DNA of 64,000 bases. Source: Neonectria sp. B-13. Lineage: Eukaryota > Ascomycota > Sordariomycetes > Hypocreales > Nectriaceae. The position numbers and the translations under genes were made by a program. Within the stretch, counting starts at the first letter, position 1; the number at the start of each line of letters is the position of its first letter. The stretch is from positions 434,001 through 498,000 of the forward strand of contig NOKP01000019.1 of assembly GCA_002682825.1 (NCBI GenBank), given 5' to 3'. The notes under the pieces were generated by a model that saw nothing but the letters and a program-made list of their open reading frames with translations, searched no databases and was not told the DNA's origin. Positions 43,927-56,511 of this stretch are shown piece by piece.

Positions 43927-44718
43927 ATGGACGAAATGTCATCATTGAAGGAGGCTCTCCCCCCTCTCCAAATCTACCTGAACGTCGACGAATTCCAGAA
44001 CCAGGGCGTAACGCCGTGGTTCAGCTATTCCGTTACTCTGCCCAAAACCCCGCTTCCCAGCCTGTCAGAGCGACCACAGATCAAGACACAGCGTCTTGTG
44101 GTTCGTCCACTCACGGAGGCCGACTTGGATGCCTTCCACGAGCTACGCCGCATACCGGAGCTACAACTACGATCAAAGATCCGCGGACGGCCAGACAAGG
44201 ACAAGGAGGAGACGAAGCGAGTTATCGATGGCCTGACACAAGATTCGGACAGTCATTGGTACTTTGGCGCCTTTCTCCAAGAGACGAATGAGCTTATCGG
44301 CGAGGGCGGCATGCCCGATTGCCTGCACATGGTCACGTCGACGTCTGGGTGGCCAGAAGGCGAGTTTTTTATCAAGCCTGCGTATTGGCGACAGGGATAC
44401 GGCACCGAGTTGTTCAACGCTGTGATGGACTCGTGGTGGAGCTTGCCGCGTCAACGGAAGCGACAGCAGCTCCTCCCCGTCCTTGCGCCTGACAAAGAGC
44501 CAGGCGATGAGATATTGGAGGGCGTCGTGTTTCAGTGGGAAGAGCCGAACGATGTTGCGCAGAATTTCTTCGCAAAGGTCCTCGAGCAGGCACCCATCTA
44601 TGCCGAGGGCACTTATGAGAGTATCGATGCAAGAGAAGGCAGAGAAGGGAATCTTGTACAGTACGCTGGATCAGTAGCTACTAATCCCAGGCCTCAGGAC
44701 GACAGCATTAAAGAGTGA
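43927..44718 (+). CDS. GNAT-family N-acetyltransferase
   Basis: A 263-residue intronless gene. QRLVVRPLTEADLDAFHEL near residue 55 is the typical first strand and helix of RimJ/RimL-like GNAT proteins. GEFFIKPAYWRQGYGTELF (residues 145-163) contains the acetyl-CoA pyrophosphate-binding R-Q-G-Y-G-T loop. The C-terminal part after residue 175 has a charged, fungus-type segment. The acceptor substrate cannot be told. The ATG at 43927 is followed by a second Met at codon 4, and either could be used. Neighbours give no pathway hint. Confidence 0.82.
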   Translation: MDEMSSLKEALPPLQIYLNVDEFQNQGVTPWFSYSVTLPKTPLPSLSERPQIKTQRLVVRPLTEADLDAFHELRRIPELQLRSKIRGRPDKDKEETKRVIDGLTQDSDSHWYFGAFLQETNELIGEGGMPDCLHMVTSTSGWPEGEFFIKPAYWRQGYGTELFNAVMDSWWSLPRQRKRQQLLPVLAPDKEPGDEILEGVVFQWEEPNDVAQNFFAKVLEQAPIYAEGTYESIDAREGREGNLVQYAGSVATNPRPQDDSIKE

Positions 44719-46282
44719 GGAGGGATTATATATCTTAATACTCTGCCCCGACACACACGCTTAAGTCAGGGGCAATCCTTGACCCACGGCTGCATTTATG
44801 AGATAGAGAACGTGAGAACAACAGCTCGATTGTCATCGACGATAACACTGACCTGTCACAAGGTAGAAACAATCGACTCATAGAATCCTCGTAAAGGCTC
44901 CAAGGACCTGGTGGCTGGTAGCAGCTCAAAGACTGGCTGCAAACGACTCCAGAGCACCAACAGCTCTTCTCAAAGAGGGAAAGCCGAAAAGGAGCAAGGC
45001 GGGCTAAGGACACAGGCGACAATGGGAGTTCCTACCTAGAGCATCTGATACTTCCACGTCAGATAAGCCTGGAAACAGCTCAACTCAATCAACAGGTTCC
45101 CATACTCCACCACTCGCAACGCCATTGCACCGCGGCAGTCAATCAGCTCCCAGACACATACCTTCCCTACGAACTTGGACAACAGAGGCTTCCTTCCCGG
45201 GCATACTGGGCATTATATATCTAATGCATCTTTCTCTTCCTAGAAGACAACTCAGTCAGCAGCCTACACACCTAGGCTTGCTAACAATCATACCACCCAA
45301 CAAAAACGAAAGATCAGCTGAGCGGTCTAGTCAATAAAATGACAACGCTGCTCCATCACAGCAGGCAGTCAAGCAGGACGTGAAAGAGACCCGGACGTAG
45401 CTACAGCACTCTAACGCGCACATAGCGACACCGTGATTACTGCTTCCAACATATTGCTTCACGGCAGAGTTTGGGCAAAAGACTTCGCAGTGCCAATTCT
45501 AGTAAGTAATCCCTCGGTTAGGAACTTGTTATTTCATGACCAGAAATGAACTTCACCGATAGCGTCCACTCAGATATCAATGAAATCCCCGCCTCGACAA
45601 TTATGATCAAGCTTTTAGCAAAGGGTCACACCTGGAAGAGTCATAAGGAGAAGAATAGGTTAAAGAACAGTATTGAGCCCCGCCTCCTTTGTTGAGGTAC
45701 TTGTATGGGTCCTGTGGTGGAAGATGTGAGTTATCACATCGCTGCTCCTAGTAGCTGGCTCAACCTGTGAAATTGCCAGCCGTTGACGTGTTATATCAGC
45801 CACCCAACACGAACATAGTCGGGCCCCGCCACCAAATTAGTGGTGAGAATAGCACTGCCAGGCCAGTAGCCAAAGGGAAATCTGAATCTGAGGTTCCTAA
45901 TAGATGAGACTTGGCTTAAATGAAATATGGTTAGAACTGCAATCGACCGCAATCCCAGCCATTGAAGATAGACAAAAGGTCTAGAGAAATCCAGGAACCC
46001 TTGCTCCAGAACAGATAGTATGTGTGTGTATTTATAGTAATTTTAGCCTTAGTCAATATCATCTGATAGATCAAGACAACGCAGTAGATAACATACAGCA
46101 GTTAACAGTATGTGTGTGTATATCTTCTTTGTTATCACCCTTTGTATTCAGCAACTCCAGCCATGAAGAAGGCTGGCTGCTAGTTTAGGGGGAAACGCTC
46201 TCCCAAGTCAAAAGGCCTTGCTTTCTCTTCCCTTGATCACGTTCCCCAGGTCACTAGTTGTTTCATTTCACGCAATCTGACC
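44719..46282. other. No recognisable gene
   Basis: 1.5 kb with short frames only (for example 45125-45337). A dispersed repeat copy lies at 46029-46110, flanked by two TATGTGTGTGTAT stretches. Confidence 0.45.
46029..46110 (+). repeat. Dispersed repeat, copy 2
   Basis: Matches 32295-32380 in the same orientation, sharing the core ATCATCTGATAGATCAAGAC. It is immediately flanked on both sides by TATGTGTGTGTAT-like sequence (about 46020 and 46108), which may be a short direct repeat made at insertion or a microsatellite. Confidence 0.55.
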
Positions 46283-47044
46283 TTGCTTGTTAACTTGGTA
46301 TCTGTATCGATCAATCGTCCAGCTATGATGAACTCATTGGCCCATTACTACCGACTATCACTGAAGACCGAAGCCCGCGCGGCCTTTGCTCAATTTCCAC
46401 GGCACGAGCAGACTGCAAGAATTCTGAGCCAGCTCAACTTATGCCATGCAACGCTGGAGCAGACCCTCTTCATCCTTCCGCCCAATAATACTTTGGCTGA
46501 CAAGATCCAGAGCGTCGTGAATGAAATACGATGTCGAGTTCTGGTGACGATGACTTCCGAAAGTCAAAGAGCCAATGACTCCGATACCAGTCTTCGACCT
46601 TCGCCATTGTCACGGTCTACACAGAGTGGTCTATCCACTCCGTCGTCACCCACACCACACAAGTGTCAGCGCAAGGTTGGTCTGACGCCGTCCGACATTG
46701 ATCCAATCCTCTGCAATCTCTCAGCCAAAAACACTTATGAGGCGCCGTCAACTCCAACTCGTAGCATCTAGCAACAGTCTGACGTCATAATGACAGAACT
46801 ATCAAGCATATGGAACAAGAGACAAAGAATTGAGCTTCCATCAACGCCCCCGAGCCAGATGATCCCTCCACTACACACCGACCTCGATGTCCCCTTCGCC
46901 CCACGCCAGAACACCAGAAAGCGCAATCGAACCGAAGGCGTTGATATATCTACGTCATTGAAGCGCCAGCGACGCAAAGCTAGCTACCCTGACCTCGAAA
47001 ACAATGGGGAATCACTTCGCGCGGAGGAAATGGGAGATGACTGA
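46283..47044 (+). pseudogene. Hypothetical protein interrupted by one amber codon
   Basis: Two open stretches, 46283-46771 and 46772-47044, are in the same frame, separated only by TAG at 46769-46771. Together they would make about 250 residues: a helical N-terminus (LKTEARAAFAQFPRHEQTAR), a Ser/Thr/Pro-rich middle and a basic tail (KRQRRK near residue 230) like a nuclear localisation signal. I do not recognise the family. The stop sits before CAACAG, so it could derive from CAG by a C-to-T change. Alternatively the first ORF alone is a gene, or a small second gene starts at 46790. Confidence 0.4.
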
Positions 47045-47220
47045 ATTCTCTCAATGGAAATTTCGTGAATAATTCGAACAAGTCTAGGATGCTGGAGCAA
47101 GTGAGCAACGTGTGGCACGCTGCAAACGCCGAGCCAACGAAGACCTATATGTCATTAAGCTAAGGCGTAAGTGATAATGCTTTGAGGTTTGGATCTATAT
47201 TGGTGCCATGATGATGAGGA

Positions 47221-47742
47221 TGGTTATTGTCACATATAAGTCATAGTTGTACTACGCATTAGCGGAGTGCGCATTCCATTTTGCCATAGCTAGCAATGCA
47301 ACAGTTATGAGCCCGGTCTGTACCAACAGATTGGGTTAACTTCACGTCTTTTGATCCCGATTATCACGATCATAACGACCCTCGTTGTTGACCCCTTTCT
47401 ATCCCTTCTAACTACGCCTTTCTGATGCTAGCCGCGGATCAAGAAAGCTCTTCCCGGGTCACCCTTCGGGGCCCCGGTGACTGGAAACGCTGGCTTGATA
47501 CTATCAAGAAACAAGCCTCTATCGATGAGGTGTGGGATTTCGTTGACCCCTCCAAAGACAACAAGGAGGTCATCACAACCCCTGTCAAGCCCACCTTCAG
47601 CCTAGTCAACCCCGGGGCTAGCGACTTCAACGCCCTGACCGACAGCGAGGTCAAGCGACTTGATTACCTTGATAGGGTCTATCAAAGTGACCTTCGCATC
47701 CACCGGGACCTTTGCCATAGCTAGCAATGCAACAGTTATGAG
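47221..47742 (+). mobile_element. Ty1/copia retrotransposon fragment: LTR end, primer-binding site, gag start
   Basis: 47221-47303 is an LTR 3' end finishing CAACA; the inverted copy at 42035 shows the same termini. Directly after it, GTTATGAGCCC (47304-47314) is the reverse complement of the anticodon stem-loop of initiator tRNA-Met (GGGCTCATAAC), the half-tRNA primer-binding site of many copia elements. A leader and then an open frame at 47425-47700 follow; RGPGDWKRWLDTIKKQAS and VWDFVDPSKD resemble the start of copia gag polyproteins. At 47711 the frame runs into a second 32-bp copy of the LTR-end/PBS junction (47280-47311 equals 47711-47742), so the element is truncated and rearranged. 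Confidence 0.7.
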
Positions 47743-49507
47743 GATGAGCAAGGGATGGGACTGAATATGTCCAAAATGATATCAAATATCATAGTAAAGG
47801 GAATGCAAGGCTCAGGATGTAGGAGAAAGATATTACACTGTACTTCATCAGTCTTTCCGGTGACTTGGGAACTTGATTGCGGCTCGAAGTCTGTCACGTT
47901 AAATATTAGGACCTTCTGTTTCTTATTCGGGGTCTACTATTATTGAATTCAAAATGAACGCCTTAAGCTTCCACTAGGCATGATAGTTATCATGAAGAGA
48001 TAGTACTATTGAAAACAGCCAGCGGATGGAGACTGTAGCCTATTAAATACAGTAGGATAAATGTCTCAAAACCGTACAGAAGGATCTGGTTGTCTCCAGG
48101 AAGGAATGGTCGAGTGAGGACGTAGATAGAATTGACGATGAGTACATCATCAGAATCAATGTCGTTGTCCTAGACTGGACACGTTTTCGAATCGAGGTGC
48201 TCAATATCAATATCCCAGATGAGACCTCGATGAGCCCATCGCGAACTGTACAAGTTGTTCAGGTAGTGCCTGGTCAGATAAGGGAAGAGAATAGAGTACC
48301 TAGCTCGATCTATTGCCAAAATCCAGGACCAGGACAACCCAGTGATGAGATCCGGACGTCCAGGCGGAGTGTTGCACTGGCATCAAAGCTCCTTGCGATT
48401 TGTCTTGAGCACAACAGCCACCGTGTCGACTGTGAAAACACGACTGAGGTAATGATCCCTGACACCGTTTGAGTTATTGTACCCGAGGACCAGATCACGC
48501 GGTGATACCCAAGGACAGAAATTTTGTGTACCCCAACCTACCCTCCTCTTGATATAGTTCTATGTATCGTCTTGTCATGGTTCTGGAAGTGCAATTTGTG
48601 ATCCAAAGTGAAGTTGCATAAATGAGAGAACAACTCGTCATCGCCCCGAAAGTTAGAGATGTGATGTCGTTTGAAATGCTTGCTCAAGTCGACTGAGGCA
48701 CCCAGTGTGGGTGACCTGGGCAGTACTTCATGTGGCTTGACTAAGCTGTAGGGAGGCCCGCGATAACAGCATTCTTAAAGTAGCACTGGCTTTCCTGTAA
48801 CAGGAAATAGCAGCAACACTACACTGACTGAAAATGGCAACCTAAAGCTGTTGTATTTCATAAAAGAGATTGAACTTTATGAAAGGTTATGCACAGGCTC
48901 AGGGTGACAAGAAAAGCATGCCGTCTCCTCTCTATTTGAAAAGAAACCGGCAATGCTGCGGAAGGGGCCACAGCCGGCAACGTGCTTAGTGACAAACACA
49001 AACCTGTGAACCAGAGCGTCACATGGCATCTTATATCAGCATAGTATGTAGGTACAAAGGAGATAAACAATACCCTTTGTCTGGGTCAACAATAACTCCG
49101 CTGACGCTTGAAACAGTAAGACCAATTGTATCAAATAACACAGGATACCATTGCTTGATTGTGACAGACTCCTCAGTGCTCCTTTTCACCCCCTCTGACT
49201 CGTATCCCGGTGGGCGGCCCCTCGTATGGGAGTACCAAAGTGAGGAATGTTGAGTGCTACATCATCCTTACAGCGTCCCATCGTGACACATATCCAGGGC
49301 CAGAAGGACATGGCGGACCTCCTTTGGACGAGGCTAAGAACTGGACAGTGATCATTATAGAACAGGGGGATAGCTAGAACTAATTCGGGGATCATGACCC
49401 AAATGATAATTCAATTTATATTATTAGAGAATGAACTAACTGTCCTTTTCCTTCTTTCTCGGTGCTGGGTGTAGTTGTAAAAAAGGGTAATTGTTAATTA
49501 ACTCCGA
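47743..49507. other. No recognisable gene
   Basis: 1.7 kb of low coding character. A frame at 48197-48472 ends with a block faintly like part of a HET domain but too weak to call. Other frames are short. Confidence 0.4.
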
Positions 49508-50936
49508 TCAGGCAGGCAAAGCTTCAACAACATCCTCCCACCATCTTCTGAATATTTCATCAGCCCAGTTCCGTAATATTCGAAGTCCGTGGAGCAGCTG
49601 ATATGTCCCAACCAAAGACGAGGTATCGCCCAGATTGACCCCTCGGTATATCACAATCCTGATGTCCTGTGTTCTGACCTGCCCCGGCCGAAGGAAGGGC
49701 CGCGCAAAAAGCACACTCCACTATGATGAGTTGACATGAAGGAGTGGAAACACCATCTGCTGTAAGATGTCATCTAAGTCGGTGTCGTATTCGAGTCCGA
49801 GGTGTCTAATTCGATTGATTTGTGAGGCGACCCAAACACCTAGCTGCACACGAGCCTCTTCTTCAGTCCAGCTAATGGTCTTGGTCTCTATGCTGATGCT
49901 GATGGGGCGGTGACGAAGCGCTGTGTAAGGAATGTGGTTGAGAGAGTCGCTTGAGTTCGTGATCAAGTTAGAGATGTTACGACATAGTGTACTTTAAGGC
50001 CCACAGGGGGCGACACCATCATCCAAGGTTAAGTCTTGTCAATGACCAATAAAGAATGCATAGTCTATCATCTTTGATGAGGCTGTCAGGCCGAAAGCGA
50101 GCTGCGGGGCATATCGAGAATCGATCTTAGCGTTCGTGCTGTTTTATGAAGCAATGTCAGCGTGGTGTATGAGAGAAAACTGCAATGTCAGCAGAGAGAA
50201 AGGTTGAACTAACATGTATCTCACACCAACTTCCTCATCCTCGGCACTAAAGGGCGAGTCGCAGGACAGTCGAGTGCACCGCATTGTTCCACTCAACTTC
50301 GCCCTCGAGATCTCGCTCACACCGCCGCGATAATCGGTTGATTTGCGTGGTTTGTGATAAATCGTGTAGCAAATCGCCCCGATTTCTATTCCGGCCTTGT
50401 TCCGTGTCCAACTGGAAACCTCGTATCCGTATCGAAGGTTCCGCAGTCGAGATCTCGTGGCGGATAGTTGCCGGCAAAATGCCCACCTTGTCCGCGACAT
50501 CATTCAAGTTTTCGAACAGCTCCTAGCCTCCGCTGCCGAGGTGCATCTGGTTGCATTTGAGATCTTCGTAGAATATGCCGCCGCCCACGTCTTGCAGTGT
50601 TATTAGCCTCTTGACGGGACTTGTGGATCTCTTGGTTCATGACTGGTTCGATATGGAGGTTTTAGAGCTGGTGGCGCTGGCAGACTGATGGAAGAGTCTC
50701 TCGTCGCTAGCGAGAGCCTTGCTCAAGTTGCTTGTAGGTGCATCAGACGGGATGCTGGCGGATTTGGCTCCGGCTTTGGAAGGACGAGGTGCCGCGTGGC
50801 AGTCTGGATTTGGTTCGTTCATGTCAATTTCTTGGGAATTAGCGTATGATTGGACGAGCGAACTCTCTCCTCCAGAGCTAGATCGCATTATTGCACGCAT
50901 CTTCCGAGCACTGCGCCGTGTGGGTGATCCCGTCAC
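49508..50936 (-). pseudogene. PD-(D/E)XK nuclease-like fungal gene, decayed
   Basis: Minus-strand reading gives a Ser-rich N-terminus (50640-50936), FENLNDVADKVGILPATIRH near 50460-50520, VHSTVLRLAL and SPFSAEDEEVGVRYM in two frames near 50220-50270, and then LRHRPISISIETKTISW (about 49870-49920) with EARVQLGVWVASQINRIRHL. The ETK triplet fits the E-x-K of PD-(D/E)XK nucleases in the fungal family I recognise. In-frame stops at 50637-50639 (TGA), 50523-50525 (TAG) and 49721-49723 (TAG) and a frameshift near 50255 break the gene. It borders the AT-rich block, and such stops can arise from CAG and CGA codons by C-to-T change, so RIP is a plausible cause. Confidence 0.6.
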
Positions 50937-51149
50937 GTCAACTCCTCTTGCCTATGGTCGCGTTGATTGGCGAATAGGGACCTTGGACTGTAGCACAGAG
51001 CCCATGTACAGACTCTCACGCGCTTCTGCATCTAAATTATGTTGCAGAGCATTGCTACTGAGAGTTCGTTGCCTCAGGCATCGGACGGGGACTTTGGAAT
51101 TGTCTTTTTCGTAGAGGGAGGGACGCTGTTGTGGGAAGCTCACGCTTGG

Positions 51150-52014
51150 TTCGTAAGGACAGGGATAATGGCTTTAATGCTTGAAGATCCGTTATAATGC
51201 ATCTCTGGCGACTATAGATATATCTTTAATGATTAAGGTAAATAAATAATAATAGTTTAAGTTTTAAATGTTATATTAGGAAAACAAGAGTAATATTATA
51301 ATTAGAATAGTTTCTTAAGTAATTAACTTAGTAAATTCTAATATATTATAATAAGTATAAATTGTTATAGTACTAGCCTTTAGTACATTAGTTATATAGC
51401 TTATATATTATAATTATATCTTCTTACTTAAATACTTATCTCTCTTTAGAATTAAAAAGTAAGCTTTAGCTTATATATTAATAAGAATACTATTTTTACT
51501 TTTAATCTATTTATCTTACTTAATTATATATCCTAGAAATACTCCTATTAAAATTTTAAAGCTTTTCTATTAGTTATCTAAGGAAAGATAGTACTTATAA
51601 AGTTCTTATAATTCTAGAAAATAGCTATATCCTTAGATATAATTATTAAAGGAATTTCTTATACTTTTAAAGATATTAAAGTAAAAGAATCTAAAATAAT
51701 ATTCTTAAGTAACTTAGATAAAACCTTAAAGTAATAAGAAACTATTAATAAAACTTAAATTATTTAATTTAAAAGATTAAAGGAATTATAAGACTAAAAA
51801 GTAAAGCTTATAAAAGAATAATAAAAAAAGGACTTTATTATAAACCTAAGAAATACTAATAAAATTCTAAAATATTATAAAATAACTTTAATAATAAAGA
51901 TAATAGTAAAATTAAAAATATTCTTATACTTAAAGTTTATATAATCTTATATAAAAAGAATAATTTATTAAATAATTTAATTTATACATTTAAAAGTATA
52001 AAGTAAAAATATAA
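51150..52014. other. AT-rich, RIP-like decayed sequence
   Basis: Base composition changes sharply near 51200: very few C or G, CpG almost absent, TA-rich. No frame of note. It is presumably old repeat sequence mutated by RIP; I cannot identify the original element. Confidence 0.6.
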
Positions 52015-53101
52015 ATATAATTATTACTATTAAAACTACTGTTTAGACTACTGTTTCTACTTATCTATAATTGCACTAAACAGTCATATGTTTCCTTTGC
52101 TTGAGCTTAATAGGGGGATAGATCTTTGGATTTTGAACCTAATTATTGATTTTTGCCCCCTCCATAGAACTCCCTCTGCCAAATCCCTCCACATAGCTTT
52201 ATAGCCAATGTTAGATATAACTATAGTAGGATTCTCTTGCTTTCTAATGCAATTATTACTCCTTTAGTTATAGGTTAATTGTTATAGTATTGCTTATTAG
52301 CTATATAACCTATAAGATATAGTTATTATACTTTAGACTATTAATGAACCTTTTTTCTATATTAGTAGTATTACTATTCCTTTCTAGCTTTAAAGCTAGC
52401 CTCTCTAGAAAGATCTATTCTATTATAATCTACTAAGCTATTACTCTATTAGGCTAGATTCTATCTTATAATAAGATATAATAATTAAAGATTACTAACT
52501 AGACTAATTTCTTAGCCTTAGGGCATTAATTAGTTTTAATCTCTTTTATATCTTATAGGTTAGACTTTTAAACTATAATTTATAGCTTAGAAATAAGGCT
52601 TAAATCCACTTAAAATAGGCTATATAGATTATATAAGAGCCTATAGGTATAGCTTAGTAAGGGCTCACTAGGCTATAGTGTGATTTAGAAGGTTATTTTA
52701 TATGATTGATTGTATGATCTTTGTATTATATAGAAGGTTGAATGGAATGCAAAGGGCCTAGAAAGTGCAGAGGCTGGGCTTTTATCCTAAGGGGTTTTAG
52801 CCTTTTCTAAGATCTAGCTTTTCTAAGGTCTAGCTTTTCCAAGATCCAGCTTTTCTAAGATCTAGCTTTTCTAAGATCTAGCTTTTCTAAGATCTAGCTT
52901 TTCCAGCTGATTAAGGCAATAAAACTTATACCTTAACTTTATAGTAGAAACTTTTATTTTCTTAAGTTATTATTGCCTTAGGCTTAGGTATTAAGCCTAT
53001 TATACTATTGTTTTTTCTATTTTCTTTTATACTATTTAACCTTTAGCCCTTTCTCTAGGTGTATACTACTAAGGACTATTATATTTAAATAAATATAATT
53101 A
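52015..53101 (+). mobile_element. 1.07-kb repeat element with 9-bp target duplication (copy A)
   Basis: The element runs 52024-53092, beginning TTACTATTAAAACTACTG and ending TATTTAAATAA. It is flanked by identical 9-bp direct repeats ATATAATTA at 52015-52023 and 53093-53101, a target-site duplication. It contains GGGGGATAGATCTTTGG near the 5' end and a 16-bp tandem repeat at 52803-52905. There is no obvious terminal inverted repeat beyond TTA/TAA and no substantial ORF. Confidence 0.7.
52803..52905 (+). repeat. 16-bp tandem repeat inside copy A
   Basis: About six units of TTTTCTAAGATCTAGC with single C/T or A/G differences. The same array with different unit numbers occurs in the other element copies: about five in 60382-60461 and three near 55150-55200. 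Confidence 0.8.
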
Positions 53102-53963
53102 TAAGAAGATTTTATTTATACTTAATAAAATAAATACTAAGAATTAAATAAGATAATAATAATACTTTAATAAATAAGAATAAAATATATAAAAAGCTAT
53201 ATAAAATAATTAAAAAACTTTTAAGAATTAAATATTAAATCTTATTAAAGATATAATTAATATATAATTATACTTAATAATCTAATTAATAAAGATTTAT
53301 TAAAAAGAAATATAATTATTATAAAACTTTTATATTTATTTTATTTAATTTAAGAAATATTTCATTAAGTAAAAGAAGTCTTAGAAAGCTTTTATTTTTT
53401 TCTTAAAACTCTAATAATCCTTTTATAATTTTATAATATTATATAATAAATTATTAAAGATCTATAATAAGATAGTCTTTTTTATAATCTAATATTAAGA
53501 TTTAATAAGAAGAATAAAAAGAAAGATAAAAATCTTATATTTTAAATTACTATTTAAGATAATTAAAAGTAATATTAATAATTCTTTTTTATATTAAGAA
53601 TAAGAGTAAGAATAAGGCTAAAGTAGAAACTATAGCTAAGGATAAAATTAAGAAGCTACAGTTTCTAGTAGATCTATTAGATAAACCTTAAAGAGAAAGA
53701 ACTTAAAAAACTAAAAAAAGAATATTTATTACTTATTATAATTATAAAAATAAAAAATATTTTATTAAGAGTTATAACTAACTATTAAAGATTAATAATT
53801 AATTATAAGAAATTAAATAATTAAGAAAAAGAAATTAATAAATATTATTAACTTAATAAATTTTAAAAATTTTAAATTTAAATTAAACTAAATAGATTAG
53901 TTATTATTAAGATATATAATTAAAATACTTTTAAGGTAATAATAAATCTTAATATATATATAA
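53102..53963. other. AT-rich decayed sequence between element copies
   Basis: Extremely AT-rich with no open frame and no recognised element. Confidence 0.5.
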
Positions 53964-56169
53964 AGTTTAACATTACTATTAAAACTACTATTTAAACTAC
54001 TATTTCTACTTATCTATAATTGCACTAAATAGTTATATATTTCCTTTACTTAAGCTTAATAGAGGGATAAATCTTTGGATTTTAAACCTAATTATTAACT
54101 TTTGCCCTCTCTATAATAGCCACTATTAGTCTACTAATACTAAGAACAACCATTAGGCTTCCTAGAACTCCCTCTACTAAATCCCTCTATATAGCTTTAT
54201 AGCTAATATTAGAGATAATTATAGGATTCTCTTACTTTCTAATGCAATTATTACTCCTTTAGTTATAGGTTAATTAGTATAATATTACTTATTAGCTATA
54301 TAACCTATAAGATTACTGTTAAAACTACTGTTTGAACTACTGTTTCTGCTTATCTATGATTGCACTAAACAGTCATGTGTTTCCTTTGCTTGAGCTTAAC
54401 AGGGGGATAGATCTTTGGATTTTGAACCTAATTATTGACTTTTGCCCCCTCTATAATAGCTACCATCAGTCCACTAACACTAGGAACAGCCATTAGGCTT
54501 CTTAGAACTCCCTCTGCTAAATCCCTCTATACTTTATAGCTAATATTAGAAATAACTATAGGATTCCTTTGGTTTCTAATGCATTATTCCTTTAGCTATA
54601 GGTTAGTTAGAATAATATTATCTATTAACTGTATAATCTATAGGGTATAGATAAGGCTATATAGCTTCTTAAGGAACTTCTTCTCTATAGTAGTAATATT
54701 ACTATTCCTTTCTAGCTTTAAAGCTAACCTCTTTAGAAAGAGCTATTCTATTATAATCTATTAGGCTATTACTATATTAAGCTAGATTCTATTTTATAAT
54801 AGGATATTATAGTTAAAAACTATTAATTAGATTAATTTCTTAGGTCTAAAGTAATTAATTATAAGTTATTTTATATACCTTAGATTAGACTTTTAAGCTA
54901 TAATTTATAGTATAAAGATAAGACTTAAATATTCTTTTAATTTAATATATAGATTATATAAGAGCTTATATATATAGCTTAATAAAGGCTTATTAGGCTA
55001 TAGTATAATTTGAATAATAGTTATCTTATACAATTAGTAGTATAATTATTATATTATTTAGAAGGTTGAATAAAATATAAAAAGATAACTTAAAAAGTAT
55101 AAAGATTATCTTATAAGCTAGGCTTTTATCCTAAGAGGTTTTAGCCTTTTCTAAGGTTTAGCTTTTCTAAGATTTAGCTTTTTTAAGATCTAGCTTTTCT
55201 AGCTGATTAGAGCAGTAAAACTTATACCTTAACTTTATAGTAGAAACTTTTATTTCTTTGAGTTATTATTACTTTAGGCTTAAGTATTAAGCCTATTATA
55301 CTATTATTTTTTCTATTTTCTTTTATACTATTTAATCTTTAGTTTTTTCTTTAGGTATATACTACTAAGGACTATTATATCTAAATAATCTATAAGATAT
55401 AGTTATTATATTTTAGACTATTAATAAACCTTTTTCTATATTAATAGTATTATTATTTCTTTCTAGCTTTAAAGCTAGTCTTTCTAGAAAGATTTATTCT
55501 ATTATAATTTATTAGACTATTACTTTATTAGATTAAATTCTATCTTATAGTAAAATATAATAATTAAAAACTATTAATTAGATTAATTCTTTAGCTTTAG
55601 AGTATTAATTAGTTTTAATCTCTTTTATATCTTATAGATTAAACTTTTGAATTATAACTTATAACTTAGAAATAAAACTTAAATCTACTTAAAATAGACT
55701 ATATAGATTATATAAGAGCCTATAAGTATAGCTTAGTAAGAGCTTACTAAGCTATAGTATAATTCAGAAGGAGGTAGTTATTTTATATAATTGATTATAT
55801 AATCTTTATATTATATAAAAGATTAAATAGAATATAAAAAGCTTAAAAAGTATAAAGATTATTATCTTATAGGCTAGGCTTTTATTCTAAGGGGTTTTAG
55901 CCTTTTCTAAGATTTAGCTTTTCTAAGGTCTAGCTTTTCTAAGATCTAGCTTTTCTAAGATCTAGCTTTTCTAATTGATTAAAATAGTAAAACTTATACT
56001 TTAACTTTATAATAGAAACTTTTATCTTTTTAAGTGATTATTACTTTAGGCTTAGTTATTAAGCTTATTATACTATTATTCTTTCTATTATCTTTTATAC
56101 TATTTAATCTTTAGCTTTTTTTCTAAGTATATACTATTAAGGATTATTATATTTAAATAATGTTTAATA
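53964..56169 (+). mobile_element. Element copy B, split by nested copy C
   Basis: The 5' part (53973-54312) and 3' part (55389-56160) together equal one element; at the corresponding point copy A is uninterrupted (near 52312). The outer flanks AGTTTAACA (53964-53972) and TGTTTAATA (56161-56169) are similar 9-mers, probably a degraded target duplication. Confidence 0.6.
54304..55397 (+). mobile_element. Element copy C nested in copy B
   Basis: The element spans 54313-55388, flanked by CCTATAAGA (54304-54312) and TCTATAAGA (55389-55397), a 9-bp target duplication with one C/T difference. This shows real transposition into an older copy of itself. Confidence 0.7.
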
Positions 56170-56511
56170 TACTTAATAAAATCTTTATTATATATTATAG
56201 TTTAAAAAAAGCTAATATAAAAAGATTTAACTTTATAATAATAAAATAAATCTACTTAAAGTTATATTATAATTAATATATATTAATTATTATAATTAAT
56301 ACTAAAGGAAAAAGTAAACTTTTATTTATATTTATATTAAAATAGAAAAAGACTTATTATTATTAAGAAATCTTATATTATTATTATAAACTATTATAAT
56401 TAATAAAGATATTCTTTTAAACTTTTTAAACTCTAAATAGCTTTTTTAAAATAATTAAAAGAAAACTAAAATTATATAATCTTATAAGTTTTATTAATTA
56501 TATTAGAATAT

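Noticed and set aside
48197..48472. Possible HET-domain remnant
   Set aside because: Only a short, weak resemblance at the C-terminal end, with no supporting block before or after it.
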